Made by a program: the position numbers and the translations under genes. From Terriglobia bacterium (GTDB taxonomy: Bacteria; Acidobacteriota; Terriglobia; Terriglobales; Acidobacteriaceae), in the NCBI GenBank assembly GCA_020073285.1, contig JAIQFM010000026.1:1-34752 (forward strand): 34,752 bases of DNA. Reading direction: 5' to 3'. Below are positions 17,954-25,614 of this stretch, in pieces. A model generated the notes under the pieces. It saw only the letters and a program-made list of their open reading frames with translations. It searched no databases and was not told the DNA's origin. Position 1 is the first letter of the stretch, and each line of letters opens with the position of its first letter.

Positions 17954-18478
17954 ATGGCGAGCATCGGTCAGCAAGCAAAAATTTCCGGGTACGCCACATT
18001 CTTACCCGCGGTTGCCGCCGAACGTGCGGAGAAATTCCAGGCGATCTTCGAAGAAAACCGCCATCGCATTTACGCCCTCGCATTTTGGATGACCGACAAC
18101 GAAGTGGTGGCCGAAGAACTCATGCATCTCAGCTTCTGCCGTGGCTTCGCCCAAAGCAGCGAAGCTTCGGCGGAAGCGCTTGACCAGGCGCTTATCACCG
18201 AGTTGCGCGAGCAGATGCCGATCGGCGTGCTGACGCTCGAGGAGGGCATCTGTTCTGACGCGCCCAGCGTGCGCCAGAACACTCTGCGCGTGCACCTGGA
18301 GCGCGCCGTGGTGCAACTGCCGCCCACCGAACGCATGATTTTCCTGCTCCACGACGTAGAAGGTTACGACCACGCTCGCGTCGCCCGCACGCTGGGCATC
18401 AGCGTGGACGAATCGCGGAACGGCGTGCATCAGGCGCGGCTGCGCCTGCGCAACCTGCTGGCGAGAATGGTCCGTTAG
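17954..18478 (+). CDS. ECF-type RNA polymerase sigma factor
   Basis: The 174 residues start at ATG 17954. This start was chosen over 17942 because GGGAGG (17944-17949) lies just before it. Region 2 is short but visible (FEENRHRIYALAFWMTDNEV, AEELMHLSFCRGF, residues about 32-66). Region 4 is strong (VQLPPTERMIFLLHDVEGYD, VARTLGISVDESRNGVHQAR, about 120-170). The linker of about 45 residues is acidic. No anti-sigma gene is adjacent, so control is unknown. An intrinsic terminator follows the stop codon, suggesting a single-gene transcript. Confidence 0.88.
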   Translation: MASIGQQAKISGYATFLPAVAAERAEKFQAIFEENRHRIYALAFWMTDNEVVAEELMHLSFCRGFAQSSEASAEALDQALITELREQMPIGVLTLEEGICSDAPSVRQNTLRVHLERAVVQLPPTERMIFLLHDVEGYDHARVARTLGISVDESRNGVHQARLRLRNLLARMVR

Positions 18479-18524
18479 CGGCAACCGCCGCCCGCGGCTT
18501 TTTCCATCTCCTCTCCCTGAACCG

Positions 18525-18550
18525 GCCCCTCGAGAAGAGGGGCATTTTCA
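18525..18550 (+). terminator. Intrinsic terminator after ECF sigma gene
   Basis: GCCCCTC, loop GAGAA, GAGGGGC (7-bp perfect stem, 18525-18543), followed by ATTTTCATT. It lies 47 bp after the sigma stop codon. Confidence 0.75.
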
Positions 18551-18552
18551 TT

Positions 18553-18653
18553 GGTAATTTGCAATTGGTAATTTGCAATTTTCGGATTTTCAATTGGCGG
18601 CAGCCGTCTGCAATTTGCGGACATTACAAATTGCAAATTGCAAATTACAAATC
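18553..18653. repeat. Two-arm heptad array (TTTGCAATT / AAATTGC)
   Basis: Left arm: a 14-mer, GGTAATTTGCAATT, repeated twice (18553-18580). Right arm: ACAAATT, GCAAATT, GCAAATT, ACAAATC (18626-18653). The arms are reverse complements with a 45-bp spacer. The array forms the leader of the radical SAM gene and could fold into a long AT-rich hairpin. Confidence 0.85.
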
Positions 18654-18695
18654 AGGACCGATGCTTCCACCAGCGGTAGAATAGAACCAGTTGCC

Positions 18696-19775
18696 ATGCT
18701 CCCTGTCCTCAATTCCGCCCATCATCCGGCCCGCTGGTGGGAGACCATGCCCGACGGCCGCCTGCATTGCTATCTCTGCCCGCGGCACTGTCATATCGGC
18801 GAGGGCCAGACCGGCTTCTGCTTCATTCGCAAGAACGAAGGCGGACGCCTGGTGCAACTCGGCTACGGACGCCCCGCCGCACTGCAGATGGATCCGGTCG
18901 AAAAGAAGCCGCTCAACCACTTTTTCCCGGGCACGAAAATTCTGTCCATGGGCACCGCCGGTTGCAATATGGGCTGCTTCTTCTGCCAGAACTGGGACAT
19001 CTCCAAGGCCAAATCCGATCAGGTTAAGTCCGCCAGCCTGACGCCCGAGCAGGTGGTGGACCTCACGCTGCAGCACGGCGCGCCTTCCATCGCCTTCACC
19101 TACAACGAGCCCACCATCTGGAGCGAGTACGTCATTGACATCGCCAAGGTCGCGCATCAAGAGGGTCTGAACACGGTGATGGTCTCCAACGGCTACATCA
19201 CGCGCGAGGCCTTCTTCGACGTCTACCAGCACATTGACGCCGCCAACATAGACCTCAAGGCGTTCACCGAAAATTTCTATTCCAAGATCACGCTCACCCA
19301 TCTCCAGCCGGTACTCGATACGCTCAAGTGGCTGCGGCATGAAACCGAAGTCTGGTTCGAGATCACCAACCTGATCATTCCCACCCTCAACGACGGCGAC
19401 AGCGAATTCCGCCAGCTCTGCGATTGGGTGCTCAACAACCTGGGAGACGATGTCCCGCTGCACTTCACCGCCTTCCACCCCGATTTCAAGCTCCAGAACA
19501 AGCCGCCGACGCCGCCGGAAACGCTGCATCGCGCCCGCGCCATCGCCTTCGAGATGGGCCTGAAGTTTGTTTATGAAGGGAACATCTGGTCCGACGGCGG
19601 CAATACCATCTGCCCCGGCTGCAAGCGCGCCATCCTTCGCCGCTCCTGGCACTCGATCCTGAGCAACGAGGTGCGCGACGGCAAGTGCAGGCATTGCGGC
19701 ACGAAAATTCCCGGCGTGTTCTCGAAAGCGGAAGCCGAGCGCCGCCGCATGAGTTCGGTAGCTGGTAGCTCGTAG
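18696..19775 (+). CDS. amrS: AmmeMemoRadiSam-type radical SAM enzyme
   Basis: The 359 residues start at ATG 18696; upstream codons in frame are repeat DNA. The 4Fe-4S site is C90-x3-C94-x2-C97 (GCNMGCFFCQNW). An N-terminal cysteine group (C25, C28, C32, C42 in HCYLCPRHCHIGEG) and C-terminal pairs C306/C309 and C331/C334 suggest extra metal binding. The FTYNEPTIWSEY segment is typical of this family, related to pyruvate formate-lyase activases. The family is usually encoded near AMMECR1 and Memo genes; neither is in the window. Its substrate is not established. The stop codon falls inside a heptad array, so the last residues (SSVAGSS) are repeat-encoded. Confidence 0.88.
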   Translation: MLPVLNSAHHPARWWETMPDGRLHCYLCPRHCHIGEGQTGFCFIRKNEGGRLVQLGYGRPAALQMDPVEKKPLNHFFPGTKILSMGTAGCNMGCFFCQNWDISKAKSDQVKSASLTPEQVVDLTLQHGAPSIAFTYNEPTIWSEYVIDIAKVAHQEGLNTVMVSNGYITREAFFDVYQHIDAANIDLKAFTENFYSKITLTHLQPVLDTLKWLRHETEVWFEITNLIIPTLNDGDSEFRQLCDWVLNNLGDDVPLHFTAFHPDFKLQNKPPTPPETLHRARAIAFEMGLKFVYEGNIWSDGGNTICPGCKRAILRRSWHSILSNEVRDGKCRHCGTKIPGVFSKAEAERRRMSSVAGSS

Positions 19776-19830
19776 TCGGTAACTGGCCCTCCTCGTTGCG
19801 CCCAGCTACCAGCGGCAACTACCAGCCACT
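19758..19830. repeat. Two-arm heptad array (GTAGCTG / CAGCTAC)
   Basis: Left arm: GTAGCTG, GTAGCTC, GTAGTCG, GTAACTG (19758-19785). Right arm: CAGCTAC, CAGCGGC, AACTACC, AGCCACT (19803-19830). The arms are inverted. The TAG stop of the radical SAM gene (19773-19775) is in the third copy. Confidence 0.8.
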
Positions 19831-19908
19831 GAGTGCGCGCGAATCCTGTACTGATTCAGCTACACTCGAAAGCTGCTGTGCGATTTTTTGTGGGTAACGA
19901 AGAAGGGA

Positions 19909-20360
19909 TTAGCGCGAGAGGCTGTTCGGATGTACTGCGGTCACACCGCTGTATCGGCTAAAGTCACTTATGTTCAGCGTTAGCAAATGACCTACGCCGT
20001 GGGCACACATGGCGCCGCCAACCGGGCATCGTGCACCTGCACGCCGGAGACACCGTACTGCACGATGAGCTTTCGCCATTCCCGGTATACCCTCTCATTG
20101 TCCGGCAAGAGGCTCATGCTGGCCTCGATGGCCCGCACCTCGCGCTCGGCTTCGGCGATGGTTAGTCCGAGACCATTACGCGCCACCGGCCGTGTCATCG
20201 CGTTCCACAGCTCTGCGATGTTCTGGTGTGTGTAATAAAGCGTAGTCCCTTGCAACGCCAACTGCTCAAGAGCTGTGTGCACAATCTTGTGTTGCGGGTC
20301 GGAGCGTCTGGCGATGCGCAGCAGGATGTTCGTGTCGATCAAACACGAGACGATCACCAT
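19909..20360 (-). pseudogene. vapC: VapC-type PIN-domain toxin, frameshifted near the C-terminus
   Basis: As read, the frame from ATG 20360 ends after 122 residues at 19992. The first 116 residues are a PIN domain: acidic D9-T-N (CLIDTNILLRI), E50 (NIAELWNAM), and VHDARLAA with D111. At 20011-20018 the frame is lost. One extra base in the GGCGGCGCC run would continue in the other frame as AMCAHGVGHLLTLNISDF and end at TAA 19909-19911, giving 150 residues with the normal last PIN aspartate. So the toxin is either inactivated by a one-base loss or affected by a sequencing error. PIN toxins are RNases neutralised by the partner antitoxin, here encoded directly upstream. Confidence 0.8.
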
Positions 20361-20606
20361 CTAATCGTGGTCCTGGTAGATCCACTCGCGTGAGATGGTC
20401 GGCGGCAGTGGGGGGATTTTGTCCGAGAACTGGGCGAGAGAGTCGAGCCAGGCTCGAACCTCCTCCGGCGTTCGCGGTTGCACCAAGCCCCGCGAGGCGG
20501 TAGCGGCCTGTTGTGCCAGCAGCTCTTCAATGTACGCTTCCAGCGACACCCCACGGGCACGGGCCTCGGCGGCCAATTCGTCAGGAACGTTGACCCTGAT
20601 CTCCAT
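20361..20606 (-). CDS. vapB: VapB-type antitoxin
   Basis: The 81 residues begin MEIRVNVPDELAAEARARGV, then SLEAYIEELLAQQ: a short strand followed by two helices, as in ribbon-helix-helix antitoxins, giving operator binding. The C-terminal half (RAWLDSLAQF, LPPTISREWIYQDHD) is the expected toxin-wrapping tail. Its stop codon (20361-20363) is immediately followed by the toxin ATG at 20360, the tight order typical of toxin-antitoxin operons. The cognate toxin appears frameshifted, so the antitoxin may now be an orphan or still repress the locus. Confidence 0.8.
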   Translation of the reverse strand: MEIRVNVPDELAAEARARGVSLEAYIEELLAQQAATASRGLVQPRTPEEVRAWLDSLAQFSDKIPPLPPTISREWIYQDHD

Positions 20607-20650
20607 GGCTGAACTTTAGCACGAAGGAGGCCCTTCAACTGCCGTTTTGA

Positions 20651-20676
20651 TTTTCTCTGTGTCCTCTGTGGTTACG
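20651..20676. repeat. Degenerate 7-nt-period intergenic word (TTCTCTG TGTCCTC TGTGGTT)
   Basis: Three loose 7-mers between glmU and vapB. They are similar in style to the CCTTTGC words at 25536-25562 and 26107-26130. The match is weak, so I treat it as a low-confidence member of the array group. Confidence 0.4.
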
Positions 20677-22135
20677 ATTTGCTTTTCGCCGCCTCCATCG
20701 CCTCCCGCTTCGCCTTCACCCAGCCTTCCTTGTTGACCTGCCGCGAGCGCGCGATCGCCAGCGCATCCTCCGGCACGTCCTCGGTGATACATGCCGCCGC
20801 GCCGACGTAGGCATTGCGCCCGATCCTGACCGGCGCCACCAGCGTGCTGTCGCTGCCGATAAAGGCGCCATCCTCGATGACGGTGACGTTTTTCTTAACC
20901 CCATCGTAGTTGCAGGTGATGGTGCCGGCGCCCACGTTCACATTTTCCCCGATTACTGCGTCGCCCAGATAGGTGAGGTGATTGGCCTTCGCGCCCCGGC
21001 CCAGCTTGGCCTTCTTGGTCTCCACGAAGTTTCCGACGTGCGCTCCCGGCCCGATATCGCTGCCCGGACGCAGGTGCGAGTACGGCCCCAGGATCGCTCC
21101 CTCGGACACGCGCGCGCCGCTGACGATGCACCCGTTGCGCACCGTCACTCCGTCGCCGATTTCCGACGACGTAATCACCGAATACGAGCGCACGCGGCAG
21201 TCCGGCCCGATGCGCGTCTTCCCCAGCAGTTGCACGAAGGGCTCAATCACCGTGTCGGCGCCGACCTCGACCTCGGCGTCGATCACGCACGTCTCCGGCC
21301 GGAAGATGGTCACGCCCGCCGCCATCAGTTCGGCGCATTTGCGTGCCCGTACTTCGCTATCCAGCACGGCCAACTCGGCGCGATTGTTCGCTCCGGCGAC
21401 CTCGTGCGTCTCGCCGGCCTTGAGGGCCAGCACCTTGGCGCCCGAGTTCGCCAGGATTCCGGCGATGTCGGTCAGGTAGTACTCGCCATGCGGATTGTCG
21501 GTGCGCAACTCGTCGAGATGTTCGAACAGCGGCCCGGTCGCCAACGCGTATATGCCCGAATTACCCTCGCGGATTTTCTCCTGCTGCGCCTTGAGCTTTT
21601 TCTGCTCGACGATAGCCTCCACCTCGTCGCTGGCGCGTCCGCCTTTTTTCTTGCGGACGATGCGGCCATAGCCGGTGGGATCGGGAAAATCCGCGGTCAG
21701 GATCGTCATCGCCGCATGGTTCTTCAGGTGGAAGTCTCGGATGCCGCGAATCGTTTCCGGCCGGAGCAGAGGGACATCGCCGGAAAGCACCAGCACGTCG
21801 TCGTACCCGGCCAGCGACGCCCGCGCCGACATGATGGCGTGCCCCGTGCCCAGTTGTTCGGACTGCAAAACAAACTGCACGCCGGCGCCGGCCATCGCGG
21901 CGCGGACGCGTTCCGCCTCGTGCCCGATGATGACGAAGATGTCTTCCGCCGGCAGCACCGCTTTGGCCGCGTCCACCACGAATTGCAGCAGCGGTTTGCC
22001 GCCAATCTCGTGCAGCACCTTGGGATGTTTTGACTTCAGCCGCGTGCCCTTGCCGGCGGCCATGATGGCAATTGCGAAGCGTGGCTCAGCCTTCGCTTTG
22101 GGGGATGATGGCTTGCGCGAAATCATGGCGCTCAT
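20672..22135 (-). CDS. glmU: Bifunctional GlcN-1-P acetyltransferase / GlcNAc-1-P uridylyltransferase GlmU
   Basis: GlmU makes UDP-GlcNAc in the cytoplasm by acetylating glucosamine-1-phosphate and then adding UMP. The 487 residues are slightly longer than the usual 456 because of an N-terminal extension of about 20. The start could also be ATG 22126. The uridylyltransferase half has AAGKGTRLKSKHPKVLHEIG (26-45), QLGTGHA (94-100) and GDVPLL (119-124). The C-terminal half is a left-handed beta-helix of hexapeptide repeats (about 275-465) with H386 in NHLTYLGD and the GAGTITCNYDG loop. It lies 83 bp after yvcK on the same strand and probably shares its transcript. Confidence 0.97.
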   Translation of the reverse strand: MSAMISRKPSSPKAKAEPRFAIAIMAAGKGTRLKSKHPKVLHEIGGKPLLQFVVDAAKAVLPAEDIFVIIGHEAERVRAAMAGAGVQFVLQSEQLGTGHAIMSARASLAGYDDVLVLSGDVPLLRPETIRGIRDFHLKNHAAMTILTADFPDPTGYGRIVRKKKGGRASDEVEAIVEQKKLKAQQEKIREGNSGIYALATGPLFEHLDELRTDNPHGEYYLTDIAGILANSGAKVLALKAGETHEVAGANNRAELAVLDSEVRARKCAELMAAGVTIFRPETCVIDAEVEVGADTVIEPFVQLLGKTRIGPDCRVRSYSVITSSEIGDGVTVRNGCIVSGARVSEGAILGPYSHLRPGSDIGPGAHVGNFVETKKAKLGRGAKANHLTYLGDAVIGENVNVGAGTITCNYDGVKKNVTVIEDGAFIGSDSTLVAPVRIGRNAYVGAAACITEDVPEDALAIARSRQVNKEGWVKAKREAMEAAKSKS

Positions 22136-22193
22136 ATTACCGCGTCGGGATTGGAATTCAGAGCAGGGAATTGACGGTTGGCCGCAGGTGGCG

Positions 22194-22221
22194 TTGGCTT
22201 TCCTTGCGCCTTGCGTTCTTA
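22194..22221. repeat. Degenerate 7-nt-period word (CCTTGCG type) containing the yvcK stop
   Basis: CCTTGCG, CCTTGCG, TTCTTAC in register (22202-22222). The TAA stop of yvcK on the minus strand occupies 22219-22221. Confidence 0.45.
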
Positions 22222-23292
22222 CGCCTTTAACGTGGGACTGCCCGCCGCGGCGCGGGGCCGTGGGCGCGACGCCAGTTGCAGCAGATCGTGGGCCACGGCC
22301 CCATAGGCGTGGCGGACCACTCCGTCTTCCTCGAACAGATAATCGCCGAAGATGGGCTCAACCCCCAGCTTGCGCAACTCTTCGGCGTCGGCGACGATCT
22401 GCGTCGCCGCCTCCAGCGCGTACTTGGCTTTCATCGCGCGCGATGCCGGCGTGCGGTTCAGCAGCGCGTAGTCGAGGATGGCGCAACCGGCGTGATCGTA
22501 GATGGCGCGCACGTGGTCGGCCGCCGTCAGTCCCAGGCTCTCGTTCGCCTGCGTCATCAGGTTGCAGACAAACACCTTGATTGCCGGCGAATTGGCCATG
22601 GCCTCCGGAATGCCGTGCACCAGCACGTTGGGAATCAGGCTGGTAAACAGCGAGCCCGGCCCGATGCTGATCAGGTCGGCCTGCGCCAGCGCCGCCAGCG
22701 TTTGCGGCATGGGCTTGACGTCGCCGGGCACCATTTCCAGACGCACGATCCGCTTTTGGCTGCACGTGATGCGGGTCTCGCCACGCACCCGCGAGCCGTC
22801 GTTCATCACCGCTTCCAGTTCGACGTTCGAGGTGGTGGCGGGAAAGATATGTCCGCGCGTGGTCAGAATCTCAGACGACAGCTTTACCGCCTCGGCGAAG
22901 TCGCCGGTCACGCCGGCCAGCGCCGCCAGGAACAGGTTGCCGAAGCTGTGTCCGTCCAGCGCCGATTCGCCGTGGAAGCGGTATTGAAACAACTGCGACA
23001 GCAGCGCCTGGTCTTCCGAGAGCGCGACGATGCAGTTACGAATGTCCCCCGGTGGCAGGATGTTGAGTTCCTTGCGCAGGCGCCCGCTGGACCCGCCGTC
23101 GTCGGTCACCGTCACCACCGCCGACAGTTCCGCGATCGCCGCGCCAGCCGCATTTTCGCCGGGCCGCGCCACGTACTCGCGCAAGCCCTTCAGCAGGGTG
23201 GACAGGCCGGTGCCGCCGCCGATCGCGACAACCTGCAGCGCGCGTCGCTCACGCGGCGGTTTTGCCATGCTCTTCGTGGCCGGGGTCTTCAT
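22219..23292 (-). CDS. yvcK: YvcK/GlmR family protein (gluconeogenesis factor, UDP-GlcNAc-responsive)
   Basis: The 357 residues match the CofD-like YvcK family: the glycine-rich loop VVAIGGGTGLSTLLKGLREY (21-40), TVTDDGGSSGRLRKEL near 60-75, LPPGDIRNCIVAL, GHSFGNLFLAAL, and GPGSLFTSLIPNVL in the second half. In Firmicutes the protein (GlmR) binds UDP-GlcNAc and controls GlmS, setting flux into amino sugars. Its position just upstream of glmU fits that role here. The start codon is 6 bp after the stop of the TPR gene, so translation is likely coupled. The C-terminal RPRPRAAAGSPTLKA tail is not conserved-looking. Confidence 0.93.
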   Translation of the reverse strand: MKTPATKSMAKPPRERRALQVVAIGGGTGLSTLLKGLREYVARPGENAAGAAIAELSAVVTVTDDGGSSGRLRKELNILPPGDIRNCIVALSEDQALLSQLFQYRFHGESALDGHSFGNLFLAALAGVTGDFAEAVKLSSEILTTRGHIFPATTSNVELEAVMNDGSRVRGETRITCSQKRIVRLEMVPGDVKPMPQTLAALAQADLISIGPGSLFTSLIPNVLVHGIPEAMANSPAIKVFVCNLMTQANESLGLTAADHVRAIYDHAGCAILDYALLNRTPASRAMKAKYALEAATQIVADAEELRKLGVEPIFGDYLFEEDGVVRHAYGAVAHDLLQLASRPRPRAAAGSPTLKA

Positions 23293-23298
23293 CGGATC

Positions 23299-23943
23299 CT
23301 AGCGCCAGCCGTCCCCTTTGGGAGATTCGTCCACCTCAGGATAGATCAATTCCGTGAAACGGGGATCATCGGCGAGGTTCTGAAAGTCGGAGTCATTCCG
23401 CGCTTGGAACCGGTTGCCCGGATTGAGACCTATCGCCTCCGCCAGCCCTTTCAGCGAATTTTCATAATGCCCGGTCAGGCAATCCAGCACCGCCAGTCCG
23501 TAGACGGCGTAATCCGCCTTCGCATTCTGCTTCAGGATCTTTTCCAGGTGCTCGCGCGCGCCCACGTAATCGCCGACATTCATCAGCGATACGGCATAGT
23601 CATAATGTTCCTCGGGCGTTTTGAAGGTGGTGGAAGCGTGCGCCATCCGCTGGTTGCAACTGCTCAGGTGAACGGCGGCGCGATCGGCCAATTCCCGCGG
23701 TCCGGTGGCCGCCACCTTTTGCAGCAGTGCCTTCGCCTTCTCGAATTTGTGCTCCTGCATAGCCTTCAGCCCGGCCTGGTAATTTTCCACAGCCTGTGCA
23801 TAACGCGGGTCCGCCACCGGCGACGGCTTAGTCTGGACTGGTAGGGTCATTTTCACAACGCGCCCGCGCTTGCCGGTTTCCACCTTTTTTTTCTTGAGGT
23901 TAGCAGAAGAATGCTTAACCTTCGCCATGGGTTTTTTCTTCAT
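23299..23943 (-). CDS. TPR-repeat protein at head of yvcK-glmU operon
   Basis: The 214 residues start at ATG 23943 behind an AGGTG site; the longer frame from 23985 lacks support. The N-terminus is strongly basic (MKKKPMAKVKHSSANLKKKK) with no signal peptide. Helical TPR-like units are visible from about residue 45: YAQAVENYQAGLKAMQEHKF, HYDYAVSLMNVGDYVGAREH and DYAVYGLAVLDCLTGHYENS. TPRs mediate protein contacts; a partner is not evident. The basic tail could bind nucleic acid or membrane. It is first in the operon behind a good promoter, followed at 6 bp by yvcK and then glmU. Confidence 0.85.
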   Translation of the reverse strand: MKKKPMAKVKHSSANLKKKKVETGKRGRVVKMTLPVQTKPSPVADPRYAQAVENYQAGLKAMQEHKFEKAKALLQKVAATGPRELADRAAVHLSSCNQRMAHASTTFKTPEEHYDYAVSLMNVGDYVGAREHLEKILKQNAKADYAVYGLAVLDCLTGHYENSLKGLAEAIGLNPGNRFQARNDSDFQNLADDPRFTELIYPEVDESPKGDGWR

Positions 23944-24021
23944 CGAGTTGCACCTGCGCAACCACCGGCGCGGAACGACTTGCAACAGCCTGTGGAAAAG
24001 GCTGCGTCAAGGAGCGCACGT

Positions 24022-24050
24022 TATATACGAGAAAAGGCAGTGCGCGTCAA
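24022..24050 (-). promoter_or_regulatory. Sigma-70 promoter of TPR-yvcK-glmU operon
   Basis: Read on the minus strand: TTGACG (24045-24050), 17-bp spacer, TATATA (24022-24027). This is close to the consensus and lies 79 bp upstream of the TPR gene start. Confidence 0.65.
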
Positions 24051-24146
24051 CTCGCTCCATCTCCTGGATGCTCGCGCCTGAGAAAAGGGGCTTGCAACGC
24101 GGCCGGGGTTGCCGCGCCTGGCCAGCGACCACTGGCCTGTCGGTCG

Positions 24147-24581
24147 CTACTGCAGGTTCACCGCTGTTTCCAGGTCGATCTTCTCCCAGTCGCCGCGGAT
24201 GATCCCTTCGCGAATCTGGGCTGGCGATTTCTTTTCCTTGGTCATCTGGTAGGAATAGAAGGCTTCCTTCATGCAGGCATCGCAGTGGGCGGCGTGGGTA
24301 GACTCGAAACAACTGTGCAGGCTGGTGTGCCCGACGGAGCGGTCGCAATGGCAGTAGCACGGCTGCTGGTAGAGGACGCCGGGAATTTTTTCCGCCACCT
24401 CATAGGCGCGCGCTTGCACCGGGTACTGGAAGCTCGGTCCCCAACGCTCGGGAGCAGGCAGAATCGGCGGCAACTTCGTGCCCTTGGCGGGCGGGGCCGT
24501 GTGATGCGCTGGGACATCCCCCTGCGCAAACATTGCCATTGCCACCAGCGTCACAAATAACGGGGACCAGACTCGTTTCAT
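24147..24581 (-). CDS. Exported CYCXC-family (PCYCHC motif) protein
   Basis: The 144 residues begin with a signal peptide (MKRVWSPLFVTLVAMAMFAQ). The centre has the cysteine cluster PCYCHCDRSVGHTSLHSCF followed by HCDACMKEAF, the hallmark of the PCYCGC/CYCXC family of unknown function. The spaced cysteines and histidines suggest metal or redox-cofactor binding outside the cytoplasm. The rest (IPGVLYQQP before, REGIIRGDW after) also fits the family. It is transcribed away from the MITE-like element upstream. No functional partner is adjacent. Confidence 0.85.
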   Translation of the reverse strand: MKRVWSPLFVTLVAMAMFAQGDVPAHHTAPPAKGTKLPPILPAPERWGPSFQYPVQARAYEVAEKIPGVLYQQPCYCHCDRSVGHTSLHSCFESTHAAHCDACMKEAFYSYQMTKEKKSPAQIREGIIRGDWEKIDLETAVNLQ

Positions 24582-24662
24582 CGCACCATCCTCACTCGGA
24601 ATTCTACTTCAGATGCTCCAAACCGCCCGCCGGTTCCAAAGTTACCATGCGTGCCTCACCAG

Positions 24663-24843
24663 CTAGAGCGGTTCCACAGTTGACGTACCCTGATGTCATC
24701 CTGAGGGAGGGCTCCCGCGCGCTTTTACCGGGGTCCCCAGCACGCCTGCCTTTTGCGTGCTGGGGTGGTCATGCGCGGGAAACCCGAGTCGAAGGATCTT
24801 GGGTTATTTCTTTGCGGCCACGCCAACTCAGAAACCGCTCTAG
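24663..24843. mobile_element. MITE-like element with 24-bp imperfect terminal inverted repeats
   Basis: The ends are CTAGAGCGGTT (24663-24673) and AACCGCTCTAG (24833-24843). The inverted match continues imperfectly to 24 bp (20 of 24 positions by eye). The trinucleotide CAG flanks both ends and may be a target duplication. Inside is a head-tail repeat, TGTCATCCTGAG to TCGAAGGATCTTGGG (24694-24804). The core is a perfect 11-bp hairpin, CCCCAGCACGC (24735-24745) with GCGTGCTGGGG (24755-24765). There is no coding capacity. It accounts for about half of the 359-bp gap between the CYCXC gene and signal peptidase. Confidence 0.65.
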
Positions 24844-24844
24844 C

Positions 24845-24879
24845 AGCTAAGAGCTAAGAGCTAAAAGCTAAAGGCTGCT
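24845..24879. repeat. Heptad array (AGCTAAG x5)
   Basis: AGCTAAG, AGCTAAG, AGCTAAA, AGCTAAA, GGCTGCT in register. The array starts 2 bp after the right end of the MITE-like element. Confidence 0.75.
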
Positions 24880-24940
24880 CTTCCAGAAACAATGCAACTA
24901 TTTCCTTGCGGCAGCACTCTGTATAAACTCACGACCGAGC

Positions 24941-25498
24941 ATGGAACCTGTCGCTCAACCTTTCGCCAGCAATCGCCGGACCCGCAGCGCGCCGTCGCTG
25001 CTGGTTTGGGGGCGCGACCTCGTCGTCTCCCTCGTCATCTCGGCCTTCATCATCGTTTTCCTCTACCAGCCGGTGAAAGTCGAGGGTACCAGCATGCTCC
25101 CCGGTCTCGATGACCAGGAGCGCATTTTCATCAACAAGTTCGTTTACAACTTCGAGCCCATCGAGCGCGGCGATGTGGTCGTCTTCCGCTATCCCCGCGA
25201 CCCTTCCAAGAGCTACATCAAGCGCGTCATTGCCGTGCCTGGGGACCGCGTCCGCATTGACGAGGGCGCCGTCTCCGTCAACGGTCACCGCCTGCTCGAG
25301 CCCTATGTTCCGGCCGATTTCGCCGATGACCGCTCCGTCGACGAGACGATTGTTCCCCGCGGCGCTTACTTCCTGCTCGGCGACCACCGCAGCTCTTCCA
25401 GCGACAGCCGCGATTTCGGCCCCGTCAGCCGCCGCTACATCTACGGCAAGGCCGTCTTCGGTTACTGGCCCGTGGACCGCATGGGAACGGTGAAGTAG
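24941..25498 (+). CDS. lepB: Signal peptidase I
   Basis: This membrane serine protease cleaves signal peptides from exported proteins. The 185 residues fit short bacterial LepB forms. One N-terminal transmembrane segment (about 26-43, LVVSLVISAFIIVFLYQP) is followed by the catalytic serine in VEGTSMLPGL (S51) and the general-base lysine in YIKRVIAVPGD (K94). GDHRSSSSDSRDFGPV is box E. The active site would face the periplasm. A TATAAA lies about 20 bp before the ATG but has no convincing -35, and the ribosome-binding site is weak. It would process the several secreted proteins in this window. Confidence 0.96.
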   Translation: MEPVAQPFASNRRTRSAPSLLVWGRDLVVSLVISAFIIVFLYQPVKVEGTSMLPGLDDQERIFINKFVYNFEPIERGDVVVFRYPRDPSKSYIKRVIAVPGDRVRIDEGAVSVNGHRLLEPYVPADFADDRSVDETIVPRGAYFLLGDHRSSSSDSRDFGPVSRRYIYGKAVFGYWPVDRMGTVK

Positions 25499-25535
25499 CC
25501 CGCCGAAAAACCAAATTTCAGGAAAAAATCTCAAC

Positions 25536-25562
25536 CCTCGCCTTTGCCTCCTTCGCAGTTCA
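25536..25562. repeat. Degenerate 7-nt-period word (CCTTTGC CTCCTTC GCAGTTC)
   Basis: Loose 7-mers between lepB and the DUF4440 gene. A related word lies at 26107-26130. Low-confidence member of the array group. Confidence 0.4.
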
Positions 25563-25614
25563 ATGTGTCTCCATCGTTCGACAATCGCCAACGCTTGCTG
25601 TACTCTCCTACGCC

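Noticed and set aside
22276-23844. 522-codon plus-strand frame opposite yvcK and the TPR gene
   Set aside because: It crosses two well-supported genes on the other strand and has an arginine/glutamine-rich translation without motifs.
24120-24137. GGCCAG/CTGGCC hairpin after the CYCXC gene as a terminator
   Set aside because: The stem is only 6 bp and no T-run follows on the minus strand.
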